Shown piece after piece: positions 12,596 to 22,757 of a stretch of DNA of 64,000 nucleotides. Numbering within the stretch: the stretch's first letter is position 1; every line of letters starts with the position of its first letter. The notes beneath the pieces were generated by a model, which was not told where the DNA came from, did no database searches, and saw nothing but the letters and a program-made list of their open reading frames with translations. The stretch is from Chamaecyparis obtusa. Taxonomy: Eukaryota > Streptophyta > Pinopsida > Cupressales > Cupressaceae. The position numbers and the translations under genes were made by a program. The stretch spans positions 750,001 through 814,000 of the forward strand of contig BSBK01006429.1 in the NCBI GenBank assembly GCA_027943335.1, in the 5' to 3' direction.

Positions 12596-13270
12596 AAGCC
12601 TGTTAGGTCAATTTTTTGTGATTGCAAAATCCTTTGTAATTGGCCTTTTCCCTGCAATGTTTTTGTTTTGCTATCCTGCTATGCCTGCAATCTCAGTCTT
12701 AACTTGCGATGAAAATATTTAGTGTTTCATGGTATGCGTGTCCTACCCCTGGTATTTTATGTTGTTACCTGGCCCTGGTTCAAACTGCATCTCCTAATCC
12801 GCAAAACCTAGAAAGATTTGAAAATTCTAAGTTCTGTGGGAAGCATTTTAAATTTCTGCCACAGTGTCGAAAACATACTGTGTTTTCAAAAATCCACATT
12901 ATTTTCGACCCTTTTGGCCCGCATAAAAGCCCATGTTGTTTTTGAATTCTTTCTTCACATTTGTGTCATGTTGAAAATGTTGTGTGTTTTCAATCTTTCA
13001 CAGAAAACACGGTGTGTTTTCGACCTTGCCTATCTTCTTTTCTGTTGGCTCTCCTTGTTCTTTGTCTTAACTGCGCAAGTGCGATGGTGGTGGGACCTAT
13101 TTTTCCGAAGGCACAGTGGGTCTTGACATGTCAAAAGATCAACGGTTGTTGTTAAAGTGCAAAGGTTTTGTCAGGGCTATGCACTTTTACGACAACCATC
13201 CGATCCTCCAGAGGGTTTGGCTTCTGTCGTATGGTCCCGGAGGTGGACATCTGACAGCCTGTAATAGGCT

Positions 13271-13316
13271 GTCGCATGATTGCATAGCCTTGCTTTTGGC
13301 TATGCGATCATGTGAC
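13271..13316. repeat. LTR hairpin 1 (5' LTR)
   Basis: GTCGCATGATTGCATAGCC at 13271-13289 pairs with GGCTATGCGATCATGTGAC at 13298-13316 with two G-T mismatches and an 8-nt loop. The counterpart in the 3' LTR is 23428-23471. Confidence 0.85.
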
Positions 13317-13410
13317 CACTTGCCATGGTTCCTCAGGGGTCCTGTCGATAGGTTGGTCTGGTTACAGTACCATGTCACGGAGGTGGTGATGTGGCAGCTT
13401 TGGGTTGGCC

Positions 13411-13455
13411 ATCGCATGATCGCATAGCCTTTCTCTCATCTATGCGATCATGCGA
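13411..13455. repeat. LTR hairpin 2 (5' LTR)
   Basis: TCGCATGATCGCATAG (13411-13426) and its exact reverse complement CTATGCGATCATGCGA (13440-13455) form a perfect 16-bp stem with a 13-nt loop. It lies one 140-bp unit after hairpin 1. The counterpart at 23567-23612 has lost perfect pairing through transitions. Confidence 0.85.
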
Positions 13456-13992
13456 CCAACTAACATGTGTCCATGGTGGTTGTGGTAGCAGCTCCTATTG
13501 GCAGGTGGACATGTGGTGGTTTTTGGTTGGTCTGTGCTGGCAGGAAAGTGAGTTTGAACGCGGGCCCGGTGAGGGTTTCTTGGCGGTTGCAGCGAGTGGT
13601 GTTGTGACATGTGGCATCGGGCGGGCCCAAGTGGGGTCTTGGTTTTGGCGGTCCAAACAAAGGGAGTTGGTGGTGCTGATCAAATTATGGTCTTGTCATG
13701 CATTCACCAGAAGATAGGAGTGTTCACTAGCTTGTCTAGCAATTGGGCGAGTGGCAGTCAAGAAGTCCCTAAGTGTTTAGCGAAGGCACAAATTTTTTTA
13801 GCGAATTGGCAAAGGTCCTTTGTCGCCAATTCACTAAGTCTGGTGGGGCATTTTTCAGATGGTCTGGTAGTTGTGGTGGCAGTGTTCTTTTGGCCAGTGG
13901 GTGGTGGTGTTGTCTCCACGCGGTTGTAGGGTTGCGATGGTGAAGTGGCCGAGGGCTTTGCAGAGACCGATTGACTATGGTTAGGAGACCAT

Positions 13993-14038
13993 GTCGCATG
14001 ATCGTAAGGGCCATTTCCACAGCTTGCGATCATGCGAC
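13993..14038. repeat. LTR hairpin 3 (5' LTR)
   Basis: GTCGCATGATCGTAAG (13993-14008) pairs with CTTGCGATCATGCGAC (14023-14038) with one mismatch. Same arm sequence as hairpins 1 and 2 but about 550 bp further on, with a different loop. Counterpart 24151-24195. Confidence 0.85.
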
Positions 14039-15343
14039 CAAACATTTTTGAGGCCTGATTCTTGTGGCGGTTAGTGATATGACAACATAGTTGCACGACT
14101 GAGGGTGAATGGTTAAAAGGTTTATTTCCCGCCAAATGCATGATAACCATTGCAGTTTGAAGTTTGATTTTCTAAGCAATAGGGGGTACCTTGTTTGTGG
14201 AATTGAATGTTGAAGTGACCCTGTTTGGTGAGAAGCGATGTGCAGTGTGGTCTAGGGTGTTTGGCGGTTGTTTGCAAAGGGATTTGTACTATGAGGAATG
14301 ATTACATTCTTGGCTCGAGAGTTGTTTGCAGGTGGCTAATTTGACTGATTTTCACGGTAGCTCCTAGTTTTCTATCCTGGCTCACAGATTTGCATGATTG
14401 CAGATCTGTTTGAGATTTTCTTTCTCTGGACTACTTGGTTCCCCACCTTTGTAATAAATTCTATTGTAAATTTTGGCATGTTGGGTGGTTGAGACCTTAG
14501 CCCTAGCTGTCTGAAACTTGTTGCATCTGATCTTGAGGATCCCAAGGTAGCTAGTGGTATAAGTTAGAGAATTTTTTACTTTGCAGGGTTTCCAAAATCT
14601 TATTGCTTTTGGTCCTAGGTTGTTGACTGTATTATACTAATAGAGGTCTGATTTGGTGTCTTTTTCTTAGCTTTGTGTCATGCTAATTGTATGCCGATTC
14701 TGGATTTGTTAATGAAAACATCCTTGAATCCCAATCTAGTATCTTCTATATGTCTTCTTGCTTGTCTCTAAGCTCATATATGTTAATATCATAAAGTGTG
14801 TTAATGTATGGTAAAAAAAGAGTATTTTGAATTCATCTCTAAGTTTCTAACAAAGTTAGGATTAAACCCTTTTAGGTGAATTCAGTGAGTTTACAGCCAG
14901 GTATAGAATTTGATGTCCTTGTGCTTGAGGAAAAGGGGTAATAGGCAAAGCACTTACTTTGGTTTCCATTATGTTTGATTTGAAGTATTCAGTTGAGGTA
15001 TATAGTTAGGTGACTCTGAGCCCTAGGATAAGGCACTAGTCTTTTCTTTTGAAGTTTCAAGGTTGACAACCACACAAACACAAACATCATTTGATAAATC
15101 TTTAACAATCTTATATGAGACATAGTGGAATATTATTTTAGACTCCTTTAGAGAAGTGAGTCAAGGGTACACCCACCTGAGCATTGAAGCTCAAAGAGTA
15201 GAAGGATCCTTTGATCCTTGTCAATTGGCCCTCTTCCTTGTCGACTTTGGAGTGGTGATAGAGTTAGGGTTTCTTTTGCATTATCCATCAAAGTGTAAAT
15301 CTGCAAGTTGAAGATCAAAGGGAATAATCCACAACCAACAAGA

Positions 15344-15362
15344 TGGTGACTCTACTGGGGAC
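15344..15362 (+). promoter_or_regulatory. Primer-binding site of the gypsy element
   Basis: TGGTGACTCTACTGGGGAC starts three bases after the LTR end, the expected position for tRNA priming of minus-strand DNA. It does not match initiator tRNA-Met (TGGTATCAGAGC). From memory it resembles the tRNA-Arg-type site of Ogre elements; I could not check that. A degraded second copy lies at 15391-15409. Confidence 0.8.
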
Positions 15363-15522
15363 AACTAAAAGATATGCATTTGTTAAGGGTCAGTGATTCT
15401 ACTGGGGAGAATCTAAAGAGAAAGGTTATTTTCTATTCTTTTTTTCCTAAGTGTTTTGAATATTTCCCATCTAGGTGGGTGGCGGCTCAAAGGTTTGAAC
15501 TAGTGCAACATGTTAAAGAAGC

Positions 15523-18003
15523 ATGGATAAGAGGATAAATACTAGGTCATATGTTCGAAAGAATCTAGAGGTCACTCTAGAGCAATTACCTAGACAAGAA
15601 AACAAGAGCTGGATTAGAAGGAATGGTGAGTCTACCAGTGCTCCCATGAGAGAATAGAGAAATGCAAGAGCCAGAAGACCACATGTATCCTCAAGTGAGG
15701 ATAGTTCATAGAACAGAGTTTCTAGATCAGAAGGTGGTCACTCTGAAGAGAGATTTCATGATATCCCTGAGGCTGCATTTCAGGATAAATGTCCGTTGCT
15801 TGCAGGTCAAAATGAAGAAAATAGAGATGTGGGTTTAGAGGTTGATTTGGATCTTGATGAAGATCAATTCAGAGGAGAACCCATGAGACATAGACAGGTC
15901 CATTTCCCATATCAAAATCTTCCTGATATGGATGTGTCATCTAGTTCTTATGACATTATGGTAGATCCTGATGTCTTGAATGCACTGAGGTTGCAGTTAG
16001 CAAAGCAGGATGCCATACATAAAAGATTACAAGAAGAGAGAGAGACTAAAAAGGTAAATGCTTTGATAGAGAGGTAGTCTCTCCTGAGAAAAATAAATGA
16101 AATGAAGGAGAGAAACAAAATGCTTGCTTCTGCTCCCAAAATGTTGCAGCATGATGTTTTTGGTGATCTTGATGCCTTGAGGAGTGAGCAAGAATGCTTA
16201 CTGCAAGATCATGAATTTGATAATGAGGGCCCTATGGTTAGACAAGTGCAAAGTTATGTCCCTTTGCCTAAAGATAAGGATGGGCATATGATTACCAGAC
16301 CTTTTATTATCATTAATGAGAAAGGAAAGCAGAAGATGGTGGGAGACCAAGCAAGAAAACCAATGACAATACCAGGGATCCCACCAGCTGATTCAAATAA
16401 GGACATTGAGATGGAGAGAAGGAGAAAAGAAGATGAGGACCTTGCAAGAGAACTAGAGAGAGCTGAGGTTGACGCTGCCATTGCAGAAAAGAAAAGGAAG
16501 ATCCAATTTTTGTGGGCCTCTTCAGCTAATGCTCTTGGCCCATCTGCTACCGAACTAGGTATGCCATCTATGACTACTGCTATTCCACTTAGTAATGCTA
16601 CTAGTTCTTTTCCTTCTTCATCTGCTAGGATAGGTGCAAATCCTATGTAGCAGTCAAATGCATAGATAAATGTAGATGCTAATGCTGATCCTAGGGTTAA
16701 CACTAGTTCGAGCTTTCAAAGAAGACCTATGCAATTAGAAGGCTATAGGCAAATAAGTTTTGATGGAATTCCTGGCTATCCAAATGCTTTTCCAAATGAT
16801 ATTAGAGATAAGGTACCTAATTTTTCTGGTAATAATGCTATTAGTTGTGAGGAGCATCTTATGTTATTTGTTGATATGCTTAATGATTATGAGGTAGAGT
16901 ATGAGGATGTTGTCATGAAATCATTTGTTCAATCTCTAATGGAGGATGCTAGTGATTGGTTTAAGAGGCTTCCTGATAGGTGTATTGATACTTGGGACTC
17001 TTTTGAGAAATGTTTCAAAGAGCAATATGGTGATAGGCCTAATGCTAGCTTCATGTTGAAAGAATTCAATACAATAAGGAAAAATCAGAATGAGTCTACA
17101 GCTAAGTTCAACATGAGATTTCAGAAGGGTATGCATAAGTTGTTCCAAGTCATGCGGTTGGATGACAATGTCTATCTGATTACATACTTCAATGCATTTG
17201 ATGGGAAGATGGGACATTTATTGAGGGATAAAGAACCAAGAACTCTTAGGGATTCTTTTAGGATTGCTGTCAATATTGAGAACAACATGAAAGTATCAGG
17301 AAAGTTGGGTGGAAAGAGAGATGACCCAAAGTTGTTTGGGGATAGGAAATATAAAAAAGAAAATGATAAGAGTGTTGGATCTAGGAGGCAAGAAGAAGAT
17401 AAGTTGGATAAGGTGCTTAATGCATTAAAGGATATAAAGGCACCTGCAAATAGGAACATCAGTGCTCCTACCAATGAGAGGCCTTGGTTCAACAATAATT
17501 TCAGTAAGCAGAATAGACTGCAGAATTACCCCTACAACACCCAATGGAAGGATGGCAAGCCTATTATCCCTACTGCAAGAGGAAACAATGACAGAGGTGT
17601 CCCAGACCCTCTACATAAAGCTTCAATAAATGTCATGGAGAATGTACCATGGTGTGTTACATGCCAGTCCCCTCATTCTATAGAGCACTGTGTGGTTGCA
17701 CAATCTATGGCTACAAATCAAGATTGTAGCAATGAGGAGATAGAACAAGAAGAAGAACAAGATGATGTTGGTTGCAACATGGCTTCTTCATATCTAGGAT
17801 ATGAAGATGACTCTAATTTTGATGAAGAGGTAGATGTGAATGTGAAGAGACATAATCAGGCCCTTCTTCATCAAGAGGTTTTTTTTTATGGTGAATACGT
17901 TGATCAGAAAACATGTAACATGAACTCTTCTCCCGAGCCAGTAAATTTGAGAAGACCTTGTAGAGAGGAGATGGAGAGGATTACTATAGAAATGATTGCC
18001 TAG
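15523..18003 (+). pseudogene. Gypsy Gag (Tat-like)
   Basis: Start chosen at ATG 15523, the first ATG in the long frame that continues through protease and RT. The N-terminal 400 codons are charged and low in complexity, with a predicted coiled-coil-like stretch (about 15980-16130, RLQEERETKK, INEMKERNKML) and a second at 16410-16500. The retrotransposon Gag domain follows (about 16850-17290: FVQSLMEDASDWFKRLP, WDSFEKCFKEQYGD, FNMRFQKG). A variant zinc knuckle CX2CX3HX4C (CVTCQSPHSIEHC) lies at 17653-17691, spaced as I recall for Tat-like Gag. Five TAG codons interrupt it (15655, 15709, 16075, 16648, 16663) and TAG 18001 ends this block; several sit where Gln fits. It would form the particle shell and package RNA. 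Confidence 0.9.
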
Positions 18004-18942
18004 GTGTAAACTAGAGGCATGGTGGCAAGGAATACAAATGAGAAAGCTATAGGAATGTTTATAAAGAGTACCAACTCCGGAGAACCTAATGAGAACAAAT
18101 CAAAGGTTGATCACATGGTGAAATTAAAGAATGTAAAAGGTAAACATTGTGAGCCTAAGGGAGTTGGAATTGAAAAGATCTCTTGTGAGATTGAGAAGCC
18201 AGTTAACACAATGGCTAAGGTTGAAAAAATGAAGGTGGTCAATACACCTAATATGTCAGACAAGCAAAAGGATGTTAAGGTAGTGCAGATTGAGATTCCT
18301 GCTTCTACCCCTATTGACATGTTATCCATGTTGTCACAAATTACAGTTAAGGTTCCATTGTCAGAATTGTTGAGGATCCCTAAACATAAAGATAAGGCTA
18401 TTGCATGGGTTGGTAATACTCACAAAAATGATACTTCATGTGATGGATCTCAGGATAAAGCTTTGAAGGATGTTGCTGCTCAGGGAATTGTGTCTCAAAT
18501 TCCTCCAATATATTTGGACAATTCTGTCAATGCCGGCCTTGAAAATATTGACCCATTCTTCTTAAGTGTTCTTGTGAATGGGATGAAATTAAGAAATTGT
18601 ATGATTGATAGTGGTGCCTCTAATACTGTCATGCCCTTCAAAATCATGGAGAGGTTGGGCCTTAAAGTTGATATAGTGCAGGGCAGATGTTGTGCAACGG
18701 ATCAGAGGGAGGTGCCAATCATTGGGACTATCAATGCAATGCCATATAGGTAGGCAGCATATCCAAAGAAAGAGCTAACAATGAGTGTTTTGGTGGTGGA
18801 TATCCCTCCTCATTATGGGATGTTGCTATCTAGAAGATGGACTGCTGCCATGGGTGGAAGTTTACAGTGTGATTTGTCCTATGCAACTTTCAAGATTGAT
18901 GAGTAGTTTGTCAAGATTGAACGAGAGCCAAGAGTATGCCAC
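18004..18942 (+). pseudogene. Gypsy aspartic protease
   Basis: Same frame as gag. The catalytic motif DSGASNTVMP starts at 18607, preceded by NGMKLRNCMI, and the family's downstream segment PPHYGMLLSRRWTAAMGGSLQ lies at 18808-18870, here interrupted by TAG 18751 and TAG 18904. TAG 18001 and TAA 18007 separate it from Gag. It would cleave the Gag-Pol precursor inside the particle. The first 500 bases (18010-18500) are a low-conservation linker rich in Lys and Val. Confidence 0.85.
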
Positions 18943-19515
18943 ATGATTGAGAGAAACATAGATAATGAAACTACATGTTTTGTGGATACTGATGTAAATT
19001 CTTTTAGGGCAGAGATCCCTATATTTGAAAATGAGCTTGTTTTGTCACCTATTTCTACTGAGGTAGGTGCTAACTCTGTGGAGGGTGATTTGTGGGTCAT
19101 GTACTTTGATGGTGCAAACTGCAAAGATGGTGCAGAAGCAAGTATTTTGCTTATTTCTCCTGATGGAAGCACCTACAAGTTCTCTTTCACATTGAACTTC
19201 TTTTGTACCAACAATATAGAAGAATATGAGGCTTTGTTGTTGGGACTGAGGTTGGCACAAAAGTATGGTATAAAATGCATAAGTGTTGTTGGTGATTCTA
19301 AGTTGGTGGTGTCCCAAGTGAGGTCAGTGTATGCTTCCAAGAATAGAAGGTTGAAACAATATAGGATTGCAGTGTGGGATTTGATTGAGCAGTTTGATGC
19401 CTTCAATATTGAGTTGAGGGATAGGAGTAACAACAAGATGGAAGACTTGTTGGCCAATATTGCAATCAATCCTAATGATGTTACATTCTCTAGTATTTCT
19501 AAAGTTGAAATTTAG
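18943..19515 (+). pseudogene. Extra (archaeal-type) RNase H placed before RT
   Basis: A type I RNase H fold is readable with all four catalytic carboxylates: Asp in WVMYFDGA (codon 19108), Glu in CTNNIEEYEALLLGL (codon 19222), Asp in VVGDSKLVVSQV (codon 19294) and Asp in NNKMEDLLANIA (codon 19444). The domain covers about 19087-19480 and is free of stops; TAG 19513 lies just after it. It resembles the second RNase H acquired by Tat/Ogre elements. Here it lies between protease and RT, not between RT and integrase. It would degrade the RNA strand of RNA-DNA hybrids. The intact domain contrasts with the worn native RNase H downstream. Confidence 0.85.
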
Positions 19516-20877
19516 GCTAGGCCTAGTATATCAGATAATATTGAGAATTGGCAAGTTTTTGATGATGATAATGATATTTTGAAGTTTACGGAATGCAAGG
19601 ATTAGTATCATGGTCAAGAACTTGATTGTTTAGCCCTGGTTGAGTCAATAGAAGGAAGGGAGGTTCTCTTAGGCAATGAGGTCATTCAGCTTAGAACTAA
19701 CAAGGTGCCAAAAGGGCTTGTTGTTTTGGAGACTGTCTTTGACAACCATGATAGATTTCAAAAGAATATCAAAGGAGATGATCATGCTGATCTTGAGGAG
19801 ATAAATCTTGGATCACATGAGGCACCTAAGAAAGTGTACATTGGTAGAGGTATATCTCAAAAGGTAAGGAGACCTTTGATTGAATTATTGAGGAAATTCA
19901 GGCATGTTTTTGCATGGTCATATGATGACCTAAAGGTTTATAGAGAGGATTTATTTCAGCATGTTATTCCATTGAGAGAAGATGGTAAACCTTTCCAGCA
20001 AAAGCAAAGGCCTATTAATCCTACTTTGGCACCCAAGATGCAAGAAGAGTTAATGAAGTTGAGAGATGTTGGCATTATCAAGCCTATAAGGCATTCTTCT
20101 TGGGTGTCAAATCTTGTTCCTGTAAGAAAAAAGAATGGTGACATCAGGCTTTGTGTGGACTTTAGAAATTTGAACATCAGCTCACTGAAAGATAATTATT
20201 GTTTGCCCAATATGGAGGCTATGTTGCAGAGAGTAACTGGATCAGAATTGATGTCAATGATGGATGGTTTCTCTAGCTACAATCAGGTCATTGTTAAGGA
20301 ATCTAAACAATTCAAGACAGCCTTTACAACACCTTGGGGAACATATGTTTATGTGAGAATGCCTTTTGGTCTCACAAATGCTGGTGCTACTTTTTAGAGG
20401 GCAATGGATGTTGCCTTTTCCGATTTCATTAATGATTTCCTTGTTGTGTACCAGGATGATTTGACTACCTATTCCAAGAAGGAAGAATACCATTATGCTC
20501 ATTTAGAGAAAATATTTGTGAGGGCCTTGGAATTTGGCATTTCATTAAACCCAAGGAAATGTGCTTTTGGTGTCACAGAGGGTAAGTTGCTTGGCCACTT
20601 AGTTGGGAAGCAAGGAGTGAGAATTGACCCAGAGAGGGTAGCAGCAATTGATAAAATTCAGAGGCCAAAAAATGTTAAAGGGATTCAGTCTTTATTTGGT
20701 CAGGTCAATTTTTTGAGGAAGTTTGTGACAAACTTTGCAGAGGTTACTAGACCTATTTCCAAGATGTTGAAGAAGAGATCTGTAATCAATTGGGAGGGTG
20801 AGCTTGATGAGGCTTTCAAGAATATCAAGTAGGCTATCAAAGATGCACCACTGCTAAAGGCACCTGATTAGAGTGTC
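19516..20877 (+). pseudogene. Gypsy reverse transcriptase
   Basis: Same frame as gag. Linker first (19516-19900), then RT: LLRKFRHVFAWSYDDLK, PINPTLAPKMQEELMKL, GIIKPIRHSSWVSNLVPV, RLCVDFRNLN, MMDGFSSYNQV, MPFGLTNAGATF, and the active site YQDD at 20449-20460. The connection domain follows (KNVKGIQSLFGQVNFLRKF, 20668-20730). TAG 20395 falls inside the near-invariant ATFQRAM motif, exactly at the Gln, so the mutation there was almost certainly CAG to TAG. Further TAGs at 19513, 19603, 20830 and 20869. Apart from stops the domain is full length and collinear with relatives. Confidence 0.93.
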
Positions 20878-21235
20878 CCAATGCATATCTTTTCTTTTGC
20901 ATCCTTTCACACTATTGCTGTAGTTTTGTTACAAAAGAATAAGGATGGTTTTGAGCAGCCTATTGCATTTTTTAGTAAATCTTTGCAGGCTATAGAATTA
21001 AAGTATGACATAAATGAGAAGAAAGCTTATGCACTTGTGAAGGCAATCAAGGCTTTTAGATGTTACTTGATGGGAGCAGTTCTGATTGCTTTTGTGCCAA
21101 GTGCAGTTGTCAAGGATATTTTCTCACAGCAAGAGGTGCCTGGAAGAAGATGCAGATGGATCAATAGGATCTAGGAATTCAATGTTGAGATCCAGATCAC
21201 TAAATTGGTTAGAGGACAGGGATTGGCAAGACTGA
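20878..21235 (+). pseudogene. Gypsy native RNase H, degenerate
   Basis: Follows the RT connection domain. Recognisable by AVVLLQKNKDGFEQPIAFFSK, KYDINEKKAYALVKAIKAF and RRCRWINRI-stop-EFNVEI. The first catalytic Asp expected in an ASD motif reads Phe (SFASFHT), and the usual TDH motif is replaced by VPSAVVKDI. The Glu of NEKKAYAL remains. Loss of active-site residues fits takeover by the intact extra RNase H upstream. TAG 21172 is at a Gln site (WINRIQEF in relatives). The reading frame shifts once near 21235-21245. Confidence 0.8.
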
Positions 21236-21239
21236 TTAT

Positions 21240-22520
21240 ACATGTGATATGGATGATTGTATTTGGTATCAGGATATTATTTACTATTTGAGAAACATGA
21301 GGTGTCAAGATAGTATGAATGATAATCAAAAGAGGACATTGAAGTTACAGGCCATTAAGTATGTAATTGTGAAATGTAAGTTGTATAGAAAAAATCTGGA
21401 TTGCATACTATTGAAATGTGTAGATTAGAATCAGGCTAATGTGTTGTTGAAGGAGATGCATGAGGGAGTTTGTGGTGGACATTATATGGGTAAAACAACT
21501 AGTCATAAGATCTTGAGAGTAGGATTTTGGTGGCCCACAGTCTTCAGGGATGCAGAACAGTTGGTAAGGAGATGTGATGCTTGTCAAAGGTTCTCTAGTA
21601 AGCTTAAATTTTTAGGTAATGTACCATTAAAACTAGTAGAAGTTTAGGCTCCTTTTCAGAAGTGAGGAATTGATTTCATAGGGGAGATACCAAACAAGTC
21701 AAGTGGAGGACATTCATGGATCTTAGTTGCCACTGACTACTTTACAAAGTGGGTAGAAGTTGTACCTACAAGGAATGCAACTAGCAGGGTGGTAATTGAC
21801 TTTCTGATGAATAATATTGTCACAAGGTTTGGGTGCCCTGAGAGGATAGTGAGTGATAATGCTATGTGCTTTAGGTCTGCTGAATATAAGGACTTTTGCA
21901 AAGGTTTGGGAATTCAGATTTCTAATTCCTCACCTTATCATCCGCAAGGAAATGGTCAGGCAGAATCTACTAATAAGAGCTTGATTAAAATCTTGAAGAC
22001 AATTCTAGAGAAGAATAGGAGGGCATGAAATTCAAAGCTACCATTAGCTCTATGGGCTGATAGGGTAACTATGAAGAAGGCAATTGGCTATGCACCATTT
22101 GACCTGGTGTATGGAATTCATGCTAGGATGTCTCAAAATAATTTGTTGGAGATGTACAAGTTTGTGCAATTGTCTGATGATGAAATTGATGATGAGATGC
22201 AGTTGAGAATTGAGGACCTCATTAGGTTGGATCAAACTAGAAGAGAATCAGTCACAAGGAATGCCAAATTGCAGTTGCAGGTTAAGAATCTATATGATAA
22301 AAAGACTGTTGATAGAAAGTTTGAGCCTGGTGATTTGGTGTTAGTTTGGAATGCCAAATTGGAGGATAAGGGGAAACATGGTAAATTTGATCCCATCTAG
22401 TTAGGGCCATATCTGATTCATGAGAAGTGGGGCCAAGATTCCTACATCATCAAGGATTCTAATGGTGACATTCAAGAGTTGCCAGTTCATGGACAATTCT
22501 TGAAGTAGTACTTCATTTGA
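21240..22520 (+). pseudogene. Gypsy integrase
   Basis: Continues in a frame offset from gag-RT by one frameshift. The zinc domain is seen at 21441-21600 (MHEGVCGGHYMGKTTSHK, then CDACQRF). The core has Asp in GIDFIGEIP (codon 21672), Asp in IVSDNAMCF (codon 21855) and Glu in GNGQAESTNKSL (codon 21963); the last two are separated by 35 residues, the DD35E spacing. The C-terminal part includes KFEPGDLVLVW (22317-22350) and ends with a TGA at 22518. Internal stops: TAG 21426, 21645, 22398, 22506; TGA at 21663 and 22026, both at probable Trp sites. No chromodomain is visible. Confidence 0.9.
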
Positions 22521-22757
22521 GGTACTCTGTTTTCCATGAACAGTAGTTAGGGTTGTACATCTTATAAATTCTTGTATATAGGTTGCTTTCCCCTGCCCTA
22601 TTTTGCCCTGGTCTGTCAATTATTGGTCATGTTGCTTGGTCTTGCCCTGCTTGTTCCGTGGTCTCTGCATTTTTGTCCTATGGGATGGTCTACTTTAACC
22701 AGTGATTCTAAGTCCTTGCTATGCCTGCAGGAGGCATACATCCCTAGACAGAGCCAC
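22521..22757 (+). other. 3' untranslated part of the gypsy element
   Basis: No coding signal. A clear polypurine tract is missing directly before the LTR at 22758; AGACAGAG (22746-22753) and GCAGGAGGCA (near 22728-22737) are the only purine-rich candidates. Confidence 0.5.

Larger units (their letters stand above)
12601..15340 (+). repeat. 5' LTR of the gypsy element
   Basis: Pairs with 22758-25498. Starts TGTTAGGTCAA and ends ACCAACA. The middle part (about 13000-14100) is GC-rich, contains a 140-bp tandem duplication (units starting 13241 and 13381) and three hairpin sequences. The last 800 bp is nearly identical to the right LTR, whereas the GC-rich middle differs much more, almost entirely by transitions. 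Short open frames inside it (for example 12818-13126 and 13391-13717) have no protein-like sequence and are ignored. Confidence 0.95.

Noticed and set aside
12709..14150. Several 60-130 codon frames on both strands in the left gypsy LTR (and 22974-24165 in the right)
   Set aside because: They lie in LTR sequence, overlap each other on both strands, are not conserved between the two LTR copies, and read without protein character.
15523..22517. TAG might be read as Gln (variant genetic code or readthrough)
   Set aside because: TGA and TAA stops, a frameshift, and the same TAG bias in clearly dead pseudogenes with lost catalytic residues fit mutational decay in a plant; CAG is still the common Gln codon in the same frame.
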